In this document: one piece after another, positions 11,105 to 22,646 of the stretch
How positions within the stretch are numbered: position 1 is the stretch's first letter
Layout of the letters: every line of letters begins with the position of its first letter
The notes under the pieces: generated by a model
The model's input: the letters and a program-made list of their open reading frames with translations, nothing else
Databases searched by the model: none
What the model was told of the DNA's origin: nothing
NCBI GenBank assembly: GCA_944472135.2
Contig: OX235263.1
Coordinates: 25,659,379 to 25,723,378 of the forward strand
Direction of reading: 5' to 3'
DNA: 64,000 nucleotides
From: Trichobilharzia regenti
Lineage: Eukaryota > Platyhelminthes > Trematoda > Strigeidida > Schistosomatidae
Position numbers and translations under genes: made by a program

Positions 11105-11125
11105 TAATAATATAATATATATTTC

Positions 11126-11143
11126 TTCCTGTTTATGCAGGAA
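11126..11143 (-). promoter_or_regulatory. 3'-terminal stem-loop of family 1
   Basis: TTCCTG-TTTATG-CAGGAA forms a perfect 6-bp stem about 20 bases from the 3' end. The same hairpin recurs at 21503-21520, 46307-46324 and 57725-57742, and a loop variant occurs near 63091. CR1-clade RTs are thought to recognise 3' stem-loops, so this is the likely priming signal (inference). Confidence 0.6.
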
Positions 11144-12269
11144 CAAAGCAATTGTACAGGAATGGATAAGTTTTTACATAAATTACACAAAATTTGACGT
11201 ATAATGGATTCACAGTTTGGTTGTTCGTTCTGACATCGAAGTCAGTCGGAACAGTCTGCTATAAAGTCTGTTTGTGTAGCACATAAAGAGATATGGAAAT
11301 ATTGTCTTCGCATTAACAAAAAACCCAGACATCACATGAATGTAATACAAATATCTGGGAAAAATAAAGCTTGAAGTCAATTCGCCTATATAACTTTGTT
11401 GTGAACAGCACCCTTGGCTTAAAGATTATTGATGTATTATGTTGAGATCAGTGATATATTTATTCCATTTTTTCAGTAGTCTTATCGTAGTTTTATAACA
11501 GGAAAGAAATTTGATCGTGGATACGAAAACTAGATAAGGTCATGTTGGGTTGTTTTACTGCATCAAGTGGTGCCGAGGTCGATTCCAGAATTCTCCATTT
11601 GCTCCATTTGTGTCTGCATGGCGGACTGTATTCGTAAGTTGAGTAAAATGTTGAAAACTGTTTGAAGACCAGTTGCTTCTTCATTTCAGATCATGAATAC
11701 TCATTTACAGCATGTTCGCCAGCGTCTTCAAATGGTAGAATTGGATCGTTCATGGAATTTGAGTGGTTATGAGATAGACGGTTTGGAATTAATCCTCATT
11801 TCAGTTTAGATGCAGGGTTGTTCGACCTCGACCAGAAGATGAATAGGAGCAGCAAAATACCAGAAAGAGAAAGTATGTGAACATGAAAAGGACATTTATA
11901 TATTATGCATTTATAAATGTATATTTTAATTGTGTATTATACTTAAGTAAACATTTTTCTATATTGTATTTGTTTTCACGTATTTATGCGAAGTCTTAGA
12001 GTTTATTTAATGTCATAATGTGTATTAATGAGTCTGAGCGTTTTAGTGTTCTAATGACTGATGCGTTTTAGAAAAAGGTGATGGGTTCTGGTAGGGATAG
12101 TCATTGGGACAAAACAGTTTATATAGCAAGCGTTTGAAGGTTACAATGAGGGATAGGTCCTATTTCTAAGGGTAAACTAATCCTGTATGTTCCGTACTAT
12201 GTCTTTATGCATCCATGCTGCTAGTTTATTTATAGTTTAAAGATTGCTAAGGGTGTTGAAGTGCGTCTT

Positions 12270-15200
12270 TTAGGTGCTGTAGTAGATTAGTGCTTGATTC
12301 GTTCTAGGAGTAAATAGTTTATTAATATAATCAGTAGAGTGAAACAGTCTGTATAGAGAGCGTTTGAAGCTTGTAACCGAAGAGCAAGTTCTGACATCTA
12401 GGGGTAGGCTATTCCATATTTTAGAATACATGACTGTGAAGAAGTTTTCACGGAGTGTTGACTTAAAAGAATGAGTTGTCACTGTGGAAGTTTGGTTACG
12501 CAGATCGTAAGAACCTTCCTGTGCGAATTGTATGTCCCTGTTACCTGAGAAAGATATTTTGTGAAGGACCTTAAAGAAGAATATTAGGTTTATAATAAGT
12601 CGCCTTGTCCAAAGTGGGTCAAGTTTTAGGATCATGCACCGTGAGATGTAGTCTTTCTTACAATCGTAGCCAAGTAGTTTTGAGGTAAAATATCGTTGGA
12701 TACTTTCCATCCTTAGCTTGTCACGTGTGCGAGTGCTGCTTATAATAAATGGACAGTATTCTAGTAGTGGTCTGACACATGTTTTGTACAGAATTAGCTT
12801 GGCTTCATTGTCGTGAAAGTTCCTGAGTATGCATCGTCGATTTTCTAGTCTGTGATGCTACTTGCTCAGAGAATGTCAAGTCACTAGAGTACCTCAAGCC
12901 TAGGTCAACGACACTTCGGAGTCTGGTTAGGTTAGCAGATTGGAGCGTTAATTTCAGGTCAATTGAGGGTGCACCGAAGCAGATCCAGCCACATTTGTTC
13001 AGATTAAATTGGAGATTCCATAGGGACGACCAAGCAGCCATTTTATCTAATTCCTTCTGCACTACATTCTCGAAGTTCCCTAAGTCATCACGTTGGAATG
13101 TATAAGCTACTTTTAGGTCATCTGCAAAGATGAATGGTTTCCCGTGCGTGAAGCAAGCGCATATGTCATTGATGTATAGTGTAAATAGGAGGGGTCCAAT
13201 GACACTACCTTGTACTACACCAGAAGTGATAGGGCTAGGTTTGGAGGTTGCAGACCCGAGTTTAACTATTTGGGACCTATTGTTAAGGAATGATTTAAGC
13301 CATCCTAATAATGGGTCACGTATTCCTAAGGAGTTCAGCTTATTTGTTAGCAGTAAATGGTCAACACGGTCAAATGCCTTAGAAATGTCAAAGTAGATGA
13401 CAAGTACTAGTTGCCGTCTGTCACGACTGCTGGTTACAAAATTGAAGAAGTCTAGGTGACATGTTAAACATGATCTGGATTTCAGGAATCCATGTTGGTT
13501 CGGACTTATAATGTTGCAGCTAAGCATGTGTTTGATTAGGTTATCTTTGACTAGTCTCTCCATGATTCTAGATGCTATAGGTGTGATATTGATTGGCCGG
13601 TAGTTACTGACTTCAGTTTTCGAGCCAGATTTGTGTTTAGGCATAATGAATGTAGTCTTCCATATGTCAGGGTAAGTTTGGGTTTCTAGGGACATTGTGA
13701 ATATTTTAAGCAGCAGTAGAGGAATGTCAGGGCCACCATATTTATAGAAGTAAGATGATATACCGTCGGTACCGAAACCTTTTGAACTTTTGAGGGTTCT
13801 TATAGTTTGGTTAATATCAGCGTAAGTGAATTGAACAGTGCTAATTTGGTTTGGTGTGAGTGGAGTTGGAGTTTGTGCCATATTAGTAATAGGGTGTATA
13901 TCGAGTAGCTGGACTGAGGGCTTAAGGTAGTTACCTGCAAACGTTTTGTTGAATAGTTCACATATGTCTGCAGAGTTAGTGCATAGCCTACCTTTGTCTA
14001 TGAGGAGAGAAATGCTGTGATTTTTGCGATTCATTCGCTTCCTTAAGATTTCTGTGAGTGCATACACTCTAGCAGGGCTGGCTACTGCGATGCGTTCTTC
14101 CTTTCTCATACGGAAATCTTGAGCTTGTGAGATGGAGCTAAGGGTGTTAAGTATTAGACCTAGAGTGCCAAAGTCGTGGTGTTTGAAGTAACTTGTTGAG
14201 AGTTTCTTCAGTTTCGTACGATCCTTTGGTTTTATGAATGACTTTCTGTGTGGGGAAACCTTTAGTGTTTGGAGTGGAATGACAGCATCTAAGCATGTGT
14301 TTGAGTTATGGTAGAAGATGGTTAGGGCTCTCGATAGGTCATCAGTAGTGAAGTATTCATCCCATTTGGAGGATCTTAGCATCGATTCTACTAAGGCCCA
14401 GTTTGCCTTACTATAGTTCCTATATATTACTTGTTGTGAAGTGGAGGTATGAGATGCATTGCTACTCAGCGGAATTGGCAGTGCACACATCACTGTTTTG
14501 TGGTCGCTCCCTGGAAACTCAGAACCTACTAGCGTTGAAAGGGGGCTTATATTGTGGCAGAAGATTAAGTCTAGTACGTTATTACCTCTTGTGGGAGTAG
14601 TGACAGTTTGTTTCCAGCCAAGTATATCCAGTGTGCCTAAGAACTTATCAAATTTAGTTGGACCTGTGGGTATATCCCAGTTGATTTCAGGTAAGTTAAA
14701 GTCCCCACATAGGATCTTATGATCGTATTGTAAGTCGGTTAATTGCTCCAGAGTATTAATAAGTTGGGTCTCGTAATTACTAAAGGTGCCAGGTGCTCTG
14801 TAGGTGCATCCAATTAATGCTGTTACGTTATTTAAGTGTACATTAACCCATAGAGTCTCAGGCATGTTAAGTGTACTACTTTCTAGCTGTGATACAGTAA
14901 GTGCATTCAGAAAGTACATGAGACAACCCCCTCCCTTACCACCTTCCCTGTCACACCGAAAGTGTGTGTAGTTATCTAAGCTTATTTCTCATCCAGGATG
15001 TCCGAATGACACCAAGATTCAGTGATGACAATTACAGGGGGTTTGTATATTACTGTGAGTGCTCTGAGCATCGGCAATTTATTTAGAACAGATCTAGCAT
15101 TTATGAGGATTACGTAAAGATGAGAGTTGAAGTAGCATTTGAAGTATTTAAGTTCGTTAGTCAGCCCCGAATATGGTTCAGCACCCAGTAGTTCTGCTGG

Positions 15201-15553
15201 ACATGACGATCCTATGTTAAGAGGAGTTCCAGCATCATGCTCACCTATGTCTATCGAGTTGGTGTGTGCTGTTTTCGGTGAAGAATTAGGAGTTGGAGTA
15301 CTGGATTTGCTATAGACTAAGGAATTTTATTTTTAGTTAGGTTACAGAAGTGGGTAGGGTTCTTTATTTGGCCTATACTTGTGCAAGTGTCAAGTGTGTC
15401 CAATGGATACGGGTGCACTAGACCGTTCCTGTTTTCATGCAAGGAGGGAGCCAGCACTAGTGGTTTAGGAGTGTTAACATCCCTACCAGCTGTTTTTTCA
15501 ACGCTGACAGGGACGCGGGGGATAAAAAATGATTGGATCCTTGTGATGACCAT
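12270..15553 (-). pseudogene. Family 1 ORF2 (endonuclease-reverse transcriptase), copy 2
   Basis: Begins at 15553, overlapping ORF1. The longest open part (14919-12805, 704 codons) holds the C-terminal endonuclease (GDFN at residues 72-75, SDH at 138-140). It also holds a full RT: motif A 'YFDISKAFDRVD' with Asp511, motif B 'SGVVQGSVIGPLLF', motif C FADD at 598-601. One-base losses near 15325 and 14989 separate it from the N-terminal leader and the first endonuclease motifs. A shift near 12836-12855 puts the last ~190 codons (to 12270) in another frame. It would nick target DNA and copy RNA at the nick if whole. The RT core looks intact. Confidence 0.85.
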
Positions 15554-17043
15554 GGCTTATTATTCCACCTATTGTTTGATGCTAGTTGTGTCCTTGTGTG
15601 GGTTTCGTGTGTACTGCATTGTGGGTTAGTTCCCAGCAGACTTGTACCATATATCCGGTCGAAATTTGTTTGTGTGCCATACTCTGAAGACCCTGAGTTG
15701 TTGATAGCCGAGTTCTGACTATTACCACTTGTACTATTGAGGGTGACATTGTTGTGACATTGGATATCAGTGTGTGCCATGGTGCGATTTAGCACGTTGT
15801 GAGTGCTAATACTATTAACCGTGGGGAGTGTGGGTTTATTTAAGCTGCCACTGTTTTTGTTGGTATGATTTAGGGGCATATTTTCCTTATCTTTACCAAT
15901 GGAATTATAGCTAGGAGAGGACAAAGTCGAATTTCGGGGGGTTTTAACTTTTTTCTGGGGTTATTTAGTGGCATTTTAGATTCTGCGGTGATAGGTGGTA
16001 TGGTTTCGTTATTTATTTGGTTACAGTCTAGTGGCCTTTCGGCTGGTGTTGCACTCTGATGGGATATTTCTGTGTGTTTTGAGAGGGGTGATGCGGTGGG
16101 GTCTACTGTATCTTTCACAGGGTTGGGAATAATGGCTGCTTGCAATGTCCTATTACCTATTTCACAATTAGTCTTAGCGAGATAGTTGTATGCGCGCCTC
16201 TCTATGACTGTTTTGTCCACCCCGACCTTTATATGTTTGTAGTTTCTGGCTTGCGATAGGGTGTGTTGGGAGTGAATGAATTTTTTGGTCTCTGTCGGTG
16301 TTTCGAACTGAAAACGAATAGGACAACACTTTTCATGTTGACTCTTCTTCAGCCTGTAGCACTTAGTCTTGGAGTTAGGCATTTTCGCTTCACTAAGTAA
16401 GATGCGCTGTACCTTTTTTAGTGCCTCATTGTCCGGAACGTTGTAGACAATAGCACTCAGTTTTGCGTCGAGTCGTTTTGTTACTTCTGTGGTAACAAAG
16501 TTAATGAGGTTATCTACCTTAGTTACCGATTCTGTGTCAAGCTTGTTAAGGTTTACCGTTTTCATGAGGATAGTTAGAGGTGTCAGTTCACAGACCTGCG
16601 ATCTGATATCGCTGATCTGATCTGATAATTTGGATATCTCGGTATTGGTTTCGATGTTTCCAGCATTTACTGACTTACTGTTTTTTATTTCCCTTAACTC
16701 AGCCTTAAGTTCTCCTATAGAAAACTTTAGAAGTTCTATTTCTGAAGATAGTACTGAAAAAGAGCTTGATGGCTGGAGTTTTTCGATAAGCACATAAGGT
16801 GAAGGGAGGAGTTCTGTATGAGCAGAGTGTACCGAATTTTTAGGAGTAGTGCTAATACTGGCTGTCAGTACAGTTTTATCCTCAGTTTCAGCTCGACGCT
16901 TACGGCATACACGTGAGTTATGTGACTCACTATAGCCGTTTGTTGGGGGTGGGTGTGTTGCTTGATGTAGCAATCAAGGACGTTAAATTAGACACCAGTT
17001 TTACAGGGGATTGGGTTCGTTGCTTTTTACTTTGATTAACCAT
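15457..17043 (-). pseudogene. Family 1 ORF1 protein, copy 2
   Basis: Starts at 17043. A 2-bp loss in a G/T-rich tract near 16955 (compare copy 1 near 6565) shifts the frame early. From 16973 a 367-codon frame runs with a heptad-like stretch at about residues 75-130 and the RRM-like motif 'SAIVYNVPDNEA' at about 173-184. It ends at 15870. A zero-frame A_AAA_AAG heptamer at 15954-15948 would allow a -1 shift into the 155-codon tail (15924-15457), which is polar, Asn/Ser/Thr-rich and basic. The tail overlaps the start of ORF2. Confidence 0.75.
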
Positions 17044-17179
17044 AACTATTAGAAATGAGAGTTAGTGGTTACAAGTATGGAAGTGGTATAGTACTTGTGC
17101 AAGTACTACAACAAGATAAATTTTATGTAACGAATCACGTAAAAATGTAACGCAAACGTTGAACGTACCGCGATACAGA

Positions 17180-18331
17180 GTGCCTACAAAGTTCCTGAGT
17201 TTTGGTATTACCCATAAGCGCTCTGTTTTCCTCATGTTGTGACTTCATTTTGTGTTTCTCTTCAAGCAGTTTAAGAGTTTCATGTATTTGGTTTAACGCA
17301 TTAAATTCCTTAAATACATGGTATTTCTTTTCCAATTTCTTTAGTTTTAGTCGCGTTTTCCGGTCAATAAATGGAGTTGGTGTCTTTAGGGCAGATTTTA
17401 GGGGCTCGATTGTGTCTCTTGCTGAGCCAACTGTTTTGTAGAAAATCTCAAGTGATACTTCTCAGTTATTGTTGATGAAGTATTCTTCCCAGTCAGAACT
17501 TCTCAACAGATCTGATAGGAATTCCCAATCAGAATTCTTATAGTCCCTGTATTGATAGCGCACTGGGGAATTTTTCGGTGTGTATTTAGTTGTTAGTCGG
17601 AGGGGTAGCGTGCAGTACAATACTGTGTGATCACTGTTATCGAGTGTATTTCCCACCTCTATCGAGATGGGCTCTATGTTATGACAGGATTAGGTCAAGA
17701 GTATTTTGGTTCCTTGTAGGGAGGCGTACGCACTGCTTCCATCCTCCTATGTCTATAGCTTGTAGTAGCTCGTCACGGATTCTAGGTCCTGTACAGGTAC
17801 CCCAGTTCACACCAGGTAAGTTGAAATCTCCACTTACTACTTTGTAGTCGAAGTCCAGCGTACCTACGTGCTCTAGTATTTCTCCAATAGATATATCAGT
17901 CATTTCAGGGCTATAAGGGGATCTGTATATATATCTCACAAGAATTTTACTTTCGTTTGTGTGGATGCTTATCCACTTAGATTCTGGGAGTTTGTCAGTA
18001 GTTGGGTTATTGAAAGTATTGGAGTTAGTGGATTTATAGGCATATATTAAGCAACCGCCTCCTCTTTTGTCAACTCTACCGTTCCTATAGATGTCGTAGT
18101 TGTCTATTAGTTATTATAAGCTTTGTGTCAGGTATATCAGTAGTAAGCCAGGTTTCAGTCACCATTATTAGTGCTGGCCGTTCTATGCATGCCAGGCAGC
18201 CAAGCGATGTTATTTTATTAAGGAGAAATCTAGCATTCAGGAGCATAATTGTTAGTAAACCAGAGTTGTTGGAGGAGAGGTTAACATGGTTACTTGTTGC
18301 TATCCCTACGTTATGTTTGGAGGGGCTCTGA
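17180..18331 (-). pseudogene. Family 2 ORF2 endonuclease fragment, copy 2
   Basis: GDFNLPGVNWGT near 17817 and NSDHTVLY near 17632 mark the endonuclease. The Lys-rich linker (17335-17135) follows. The lesions are identical to those in copy 1, and no RT follows. Confidence 0.75.
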
Positions 18332-18398
18332 GGTGAGACAGAGTCAGTGTGTGTACTATTTCCTGTATGAACTGTGCGGCGAGTGGGGCTATTGTTTG

Positions 18399-19982
18399 CT
18401 ACAGCCGAAAATAATCCTGTTGCATATTTTTACTTTTAGCATCCGTGGGTCGGCATCTGCGTTCATCTACTGGTGACATATGGTCTGCCCTGCAATTTGG
18501 GTTGTAGTTTGCTGAACCTAGGTACTCTGTGTTAAGATTACCGTGGTAGTTATACCTCATGGGGCTTTCATAGTCGTATGCATATTGGCTCACATCACAT
18601 GTGTGAGTGAAGTTATTGAGGGGATCGAGTGTCGACCTGTTCTCATTATGTTGATGAGGTTTAACATAGATAGTGCGAGAGTTTGGACGAGAATTTTCTT
18701 TAATATGGTGCCTATATGAGTCCCGTTTAGTACTCCATATATCCTGAGGATCCATTCTACGTTGCATTCCCAAGTTATGTGCGTTGCTAGACATGCCACT
18801 TCTAGTTCGGGAAGGGGTATTCCTTCTCACATGCTGCGTGGTGTCTTTGGGAATGTGCTTCGTTACCCATGCTTTGTCGTTTTTTAAACTGACATGCTGC
18901 TTATTAGACTTATTACGAGGGAGGTATGTCGAAGTCTGGGGTGGGACTCTGGGCTTTGTGGTCCTTTTTGCGGTTTCTACTGAGGGACTCTCTAGCTTGG
19001 ATCCAGATTGAGTGTGATCCGCCAGTAGTATCTGGTCAGCCATAGTTTGTGCGTCTATGTAAACCTCATGTAGGTCAGCAGGTTTTCGAGATGTGCTCTC
19101 GTGTACTCTAAGATTGCACCCAGTGAGACTGCTCTTACTGAGTTTTGGGTCGATCTTACTTGCCGTTTTTTATCCCAACACTATACACGTGACTTGCTGT
19201 GCTTCAGTGTCCGTCGACACTTTAGCACTCAAACCAGATGTGTTTCTCAGTGTTGTCAACTTTGTGTTGAAGGAGTTCCTGGTTGCTTGCCTTTGGTTTG
19301 GTGTTTTATCTGAGACTACTTTAATAGTCTTGAATTTAGTGGCAGTAGCCAGAAGATCTTCGGCCATCTTAAATCGTTCAGCTATTATGTAGCTGTCGAA
19401 CCCAAAGAGTATAGGACAAGGATGCTTCAGGTCTTTTTTACTTAGGTGAACGCACTGACAAGGTGCATTCAAGAGATTTGAAGCCTTCAGCAATGAGTGC
19501 TGGACTGACTTTATGGGCTCGCTATCCGGTACATTATACACTATTGCGTTTTGTTTTGAAGCCAGCCTTTTAACAACTTCGCTGGATAGAAAGTCGATGG
19601 CGTTTTCTAACTCCTTCGCACTTTTTGAGTCAGTATGAGTCATTCTAGAGGTCATATTAAAAAGCTTTAGGATTATAGGATCCTGCAGTTCCTTTTTCAT
19701 ACGTCAGATAGTTTCGGGTATACATTCTAGTGAACTTAATTTCGTTTTTAATTCATCTATCTGTAGCTGCATCTCTTTAATTAAGCACGTTCAGTAAGAG
19801 AGCTCTACTTTTTCAGACAGAACATCTTCCACCTGTATTACAAGGGTCAGAGTTATGCTCGAGGCTTTTATGTTAGGTGAACTACTAATAATTTCGGGTG
19901 GTAATGTGTTATTAGACGAGCTGGTGCTATTTTCTAAATTAGTGGTGTTCACACGAACACGCTTTTTAGAATTTTGAACCAT
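18399..19982 (-). pseudogene. Family 2 ORF1, copy 2
   Basis: Same pieces as copy 1 (19982-19791, 19700-19170, 19043-18399), with the RRM-like 'IVYNVPDSEP' motif and the same internal stops. Confidence 0.75.
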
Positions 19983-21368
19983 CGTTATTAAAGATCAATT
20001 ATTAGTAACCAATAAATGAATATATACGAAAACACGTACAAAAGCTTCACCTGATTCGAACATAACGGGCGATTGTGACAGATAACAGTACAACTAAAGA
20101 CAAAGTTCACAGGACTGAAATTATCCGTAACTTATCAAGGTCATTGGTGGAGTGAGACGCTTAAAGGTCATTTTCGTCCATGTTAGTCGGCCATGTTGGA
20201 TTGCAGTTCCGTAGCTGTTCGTCTACGCGTTTGTTGTTCCGTTTATCCTGCCATTATACACGACTTATCTTGTTGCTTATTGTTCACAAATGATGAGTTT
20301 CACCTCATTTTTTGTTTCCGTTGCTGTTAAAATGAATTATTTCTTTGGTTTCAAAAGTTTTCACTACCAGGTCAGTGCATTCATTTCGGTGTAATTGTTT
20401 CATATCTTGCATTCATGCTGCTTTCAGTGTTTTAGTTGTTTTCAGCTGTTAACTGGAGTCGCTCATGTACAAAAACTGAGAATTTATTATTATAATTAAT
20501 ATCGTGTGCCTAACTGTTGTAACCCTATGAATATATCTTTCCCTCTCGGTGAATTACGAAACTTAGTGATTAGAGGCATTCTGTCTTCGGTAGATTTACG
20601 CTTACTTTGTAAGTGACCACGAATAGTAAATCATTTAGAGTGTTGAGGTATTAGGATAAATACCTCTAGACGCTTTCATGTTGACGTGGATATATTTACT
20701 TTCTTTGACTAGAAGACGATCCTCTTACCAAGGTCTTCTGTGTGTCCAATTCTACTTTGTAATTCAAAGACAACGTTAAGTTGCTCACTAAAATGGCAGC
20801 TACAGGAGATTACTTCCAGAGAAACCTATTTTAGGATAACTACGTGGCTTTGGACAATGCATCACCGAACTAAGCGCCCTACGTGGAGTATGTGTCGACA
20901 TACTGAATAACAGTGAGACAGCTTTGTGTAACTTTCATTTAGTCTGTATATTTCGCTTTAGTATTTTTGCCCCTCAGACCACTAACAAAGTATTGTCAAA
21001 TGGATTCTTGTAGTATGATTCGATGGAACAATTCCTGGCAGTTAATAATATTATGTATGCGTAATGTTCATGTTGTTTTCTGCATCAATAGCGTGCTCCA
21101 TATTTCAAAAGGAGCGTAAATTAGGAAGACTGAACCTAACTTATAGTAAACTCGCATATGGCCATGCATGATAATTATATATATGCTTAATTTATGTAAG
21201 TGAATCTAGCCTGTATCACTTTTGGGAATGATGGGTAGCAATGAGGTCTGTTTCACTGTGTGACATATCTAATAGGCAATGAGGTCTGTCAGTTAATCAA
21301 ATTCACTGGAAGCAGATGCGGAAGCACTCTGACACAGACATCCGGAAAACAGTGATGAGCGTCGCCAG
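19983..21368. other. Unassigned sequence of unit 2, no gene seen
   Basis: Second copy of the ~1.39 kb segment described at 9606-10991. I see no open frame or RNA gene. Confidence 0.6.
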
Positions 21369-21481
21369 TGTAGTTGAAGACTGAAACCCAACTCCATATA
21401 TTTTGCGGGAGTCATCAATACGGCAGTCATCGTCTCATCGTTCCTTATTCGTTGGAAAAGAGGAAACTATCATAAGTATTA
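21369..21481 (+). repeat. First third of old LTR, unit 2 copy
   Basis: Identical by eye to 10992-11104. It is again cut at the same base by the TTA-rich 3' end of family 1. Confidence 0.7.
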
Positions 21482-22646
21482 TAATAATATAATATATATT
21501 TCTTCCTGTTTATGCAGGAACAAAGCAATTGTACAGGAATGGATAAGTTTTTACATAAATTACACAAAATTTGACGTATAATGGATTCACAGTTTGGTTG
21601 TTCGTTCTGACATCGAAGTCAGTCGGAACAGTCTGCTATAAAGTCTGTTTGTGTAGCACATAAAGAGATATGGAAATATTGTCTTCGCATTAACAAAAAA
21701 CCCAGACATCACATGAATGTAATACAAATATCTGGGAAAAATAAAGCTTGAAGTCAATTCGCCTGTATAACTTTGTTGTGAACAGCACCCTTGGCTTAAA
21801 GATTATTGATGTATTATGTTGAGATCAGTGATATATTTATTCCATTTTTTCAGTAGTCTTATCGTAGTTTTATAACAGGAAAGAAATTTAATCGTGGAGA
21901 CGAAAACTAGATAAGGTCATGTTGGGTTGTTTTACTGCATCAAGTGGTGCCGAGGTCGATTCCAGAATTCTCCATTTGCTCCATTTGTGTCTGCATGGCG
22001 GACTGTATTCGTAAGTTGAGTAAAATGTTGAAAACTATTTGAAGACCAGTTGCTTCTTCATTTCAGACCATGAATACTCACTTACAGCATGTTCGCCAGC
22101 GTCTTCAAATGGTAGAATTGGATCGTTCATGGAATTTGAATGGTTATGAGATAGACGGTTTGGAATTAATCCTCATTTCAGTTTAGATGCAGGGTTGTTC
22201 GACCTCAACCAGAAGATGAATAGGAGCAGCAAAATACCAGAAAGAGAAAGTTTGTGAACATGAAAAGGACATTTATATATTATGCATTTATAAATGTATA
22301 TTTTAATTGTGTATTATACCTAAGTAAACATTTTTCTATATTGTATTTGTTTTCACGTATTTATGCGAAGTCTTAGAGTTTATTTAATGTCATAATGTGT
22401 ATTAATGAGTCTGAGCGTTTGAGTGTTCTAATGACTGATGCGTTTTAGAAAAAGGTGATGGGTTCTGGTAGGGATAGTCATTGGGACAAAACAGTTTATA
22501 TAGCAAGCGTTTGAAGGTTACAATGAGGGATAGGTCCTATTTCTGAGGGTAAACTAATCCTGCATGTTCCGTACTATGTCTTTATGCATCCATGCTACCA
22601 GTTTATTTATAGTTTAAAGATTGCTAAGGGTGTTGAAGTGCGTCTT

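Larger units (their letters stand above)
11105..17179 (-). mobile_element. CR1-like family 1, copy 2 (near full length, ~6.1 kb)
   Basis: Minus strand. The 5' UTR is about 17179-17044, ORF1 is 17043-15457, ORF2 is 15553-12270 with an overlap, and the 3' UTR is 12269-11105. It ends in a TTA-rich tail beside a 6-bp-stem hairpin. The order ORF1, endonuclease, RT, 3' simple repeat is that of the CR1 clade. It is the most complete family 1 copy here. All reading frames carry lesions, so it is non-autonomous. Confidence 0.85.
17180..19982 (-). mobile_element. CR1-like family 2, copy 2 (5' part)
   Basis: Same content and same breaks as copy 1 (offset 10377). The differences I noticed in translation are Thr for Ala near residue 16 of the 176-codon piece and Glu for Lys near the end of the N-terminal piece. 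The 3' part, including the RT, is absent. Confidence 0.8.
11105..21481. repeat. Tandem array unit 2 (10,377 bp)
   Basis: Complete unit: family 1 (11105-17179), family 2 (17180-19982), unassigned sequence (19983-21368), partial LTR (21369-21481). It lacks both private insertions and so best shows the ancestral unit. Confidence 0.9.

Noticed and set aside
10880..11110. CRISPR-like or satellite repeat from GCAATGAGGTCTGT copies
   Set aside because: Only two copies with no regular spacing, and the context is eukaryotic.
13130..13396. Plus-strand frames opposite the RT (also near 24349-24804 and 60133-60411)
   Set aside because: Antisense shadows of the RT coding strand, with no domain of their own.
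12805..14919. Could the 704-codon frame be a host gene
   Set aside because: It carries endonuclease GDFN/SDH and RT FADD motifs, is repeated several times in the window and has shared lesions. It is a retrotransposon.
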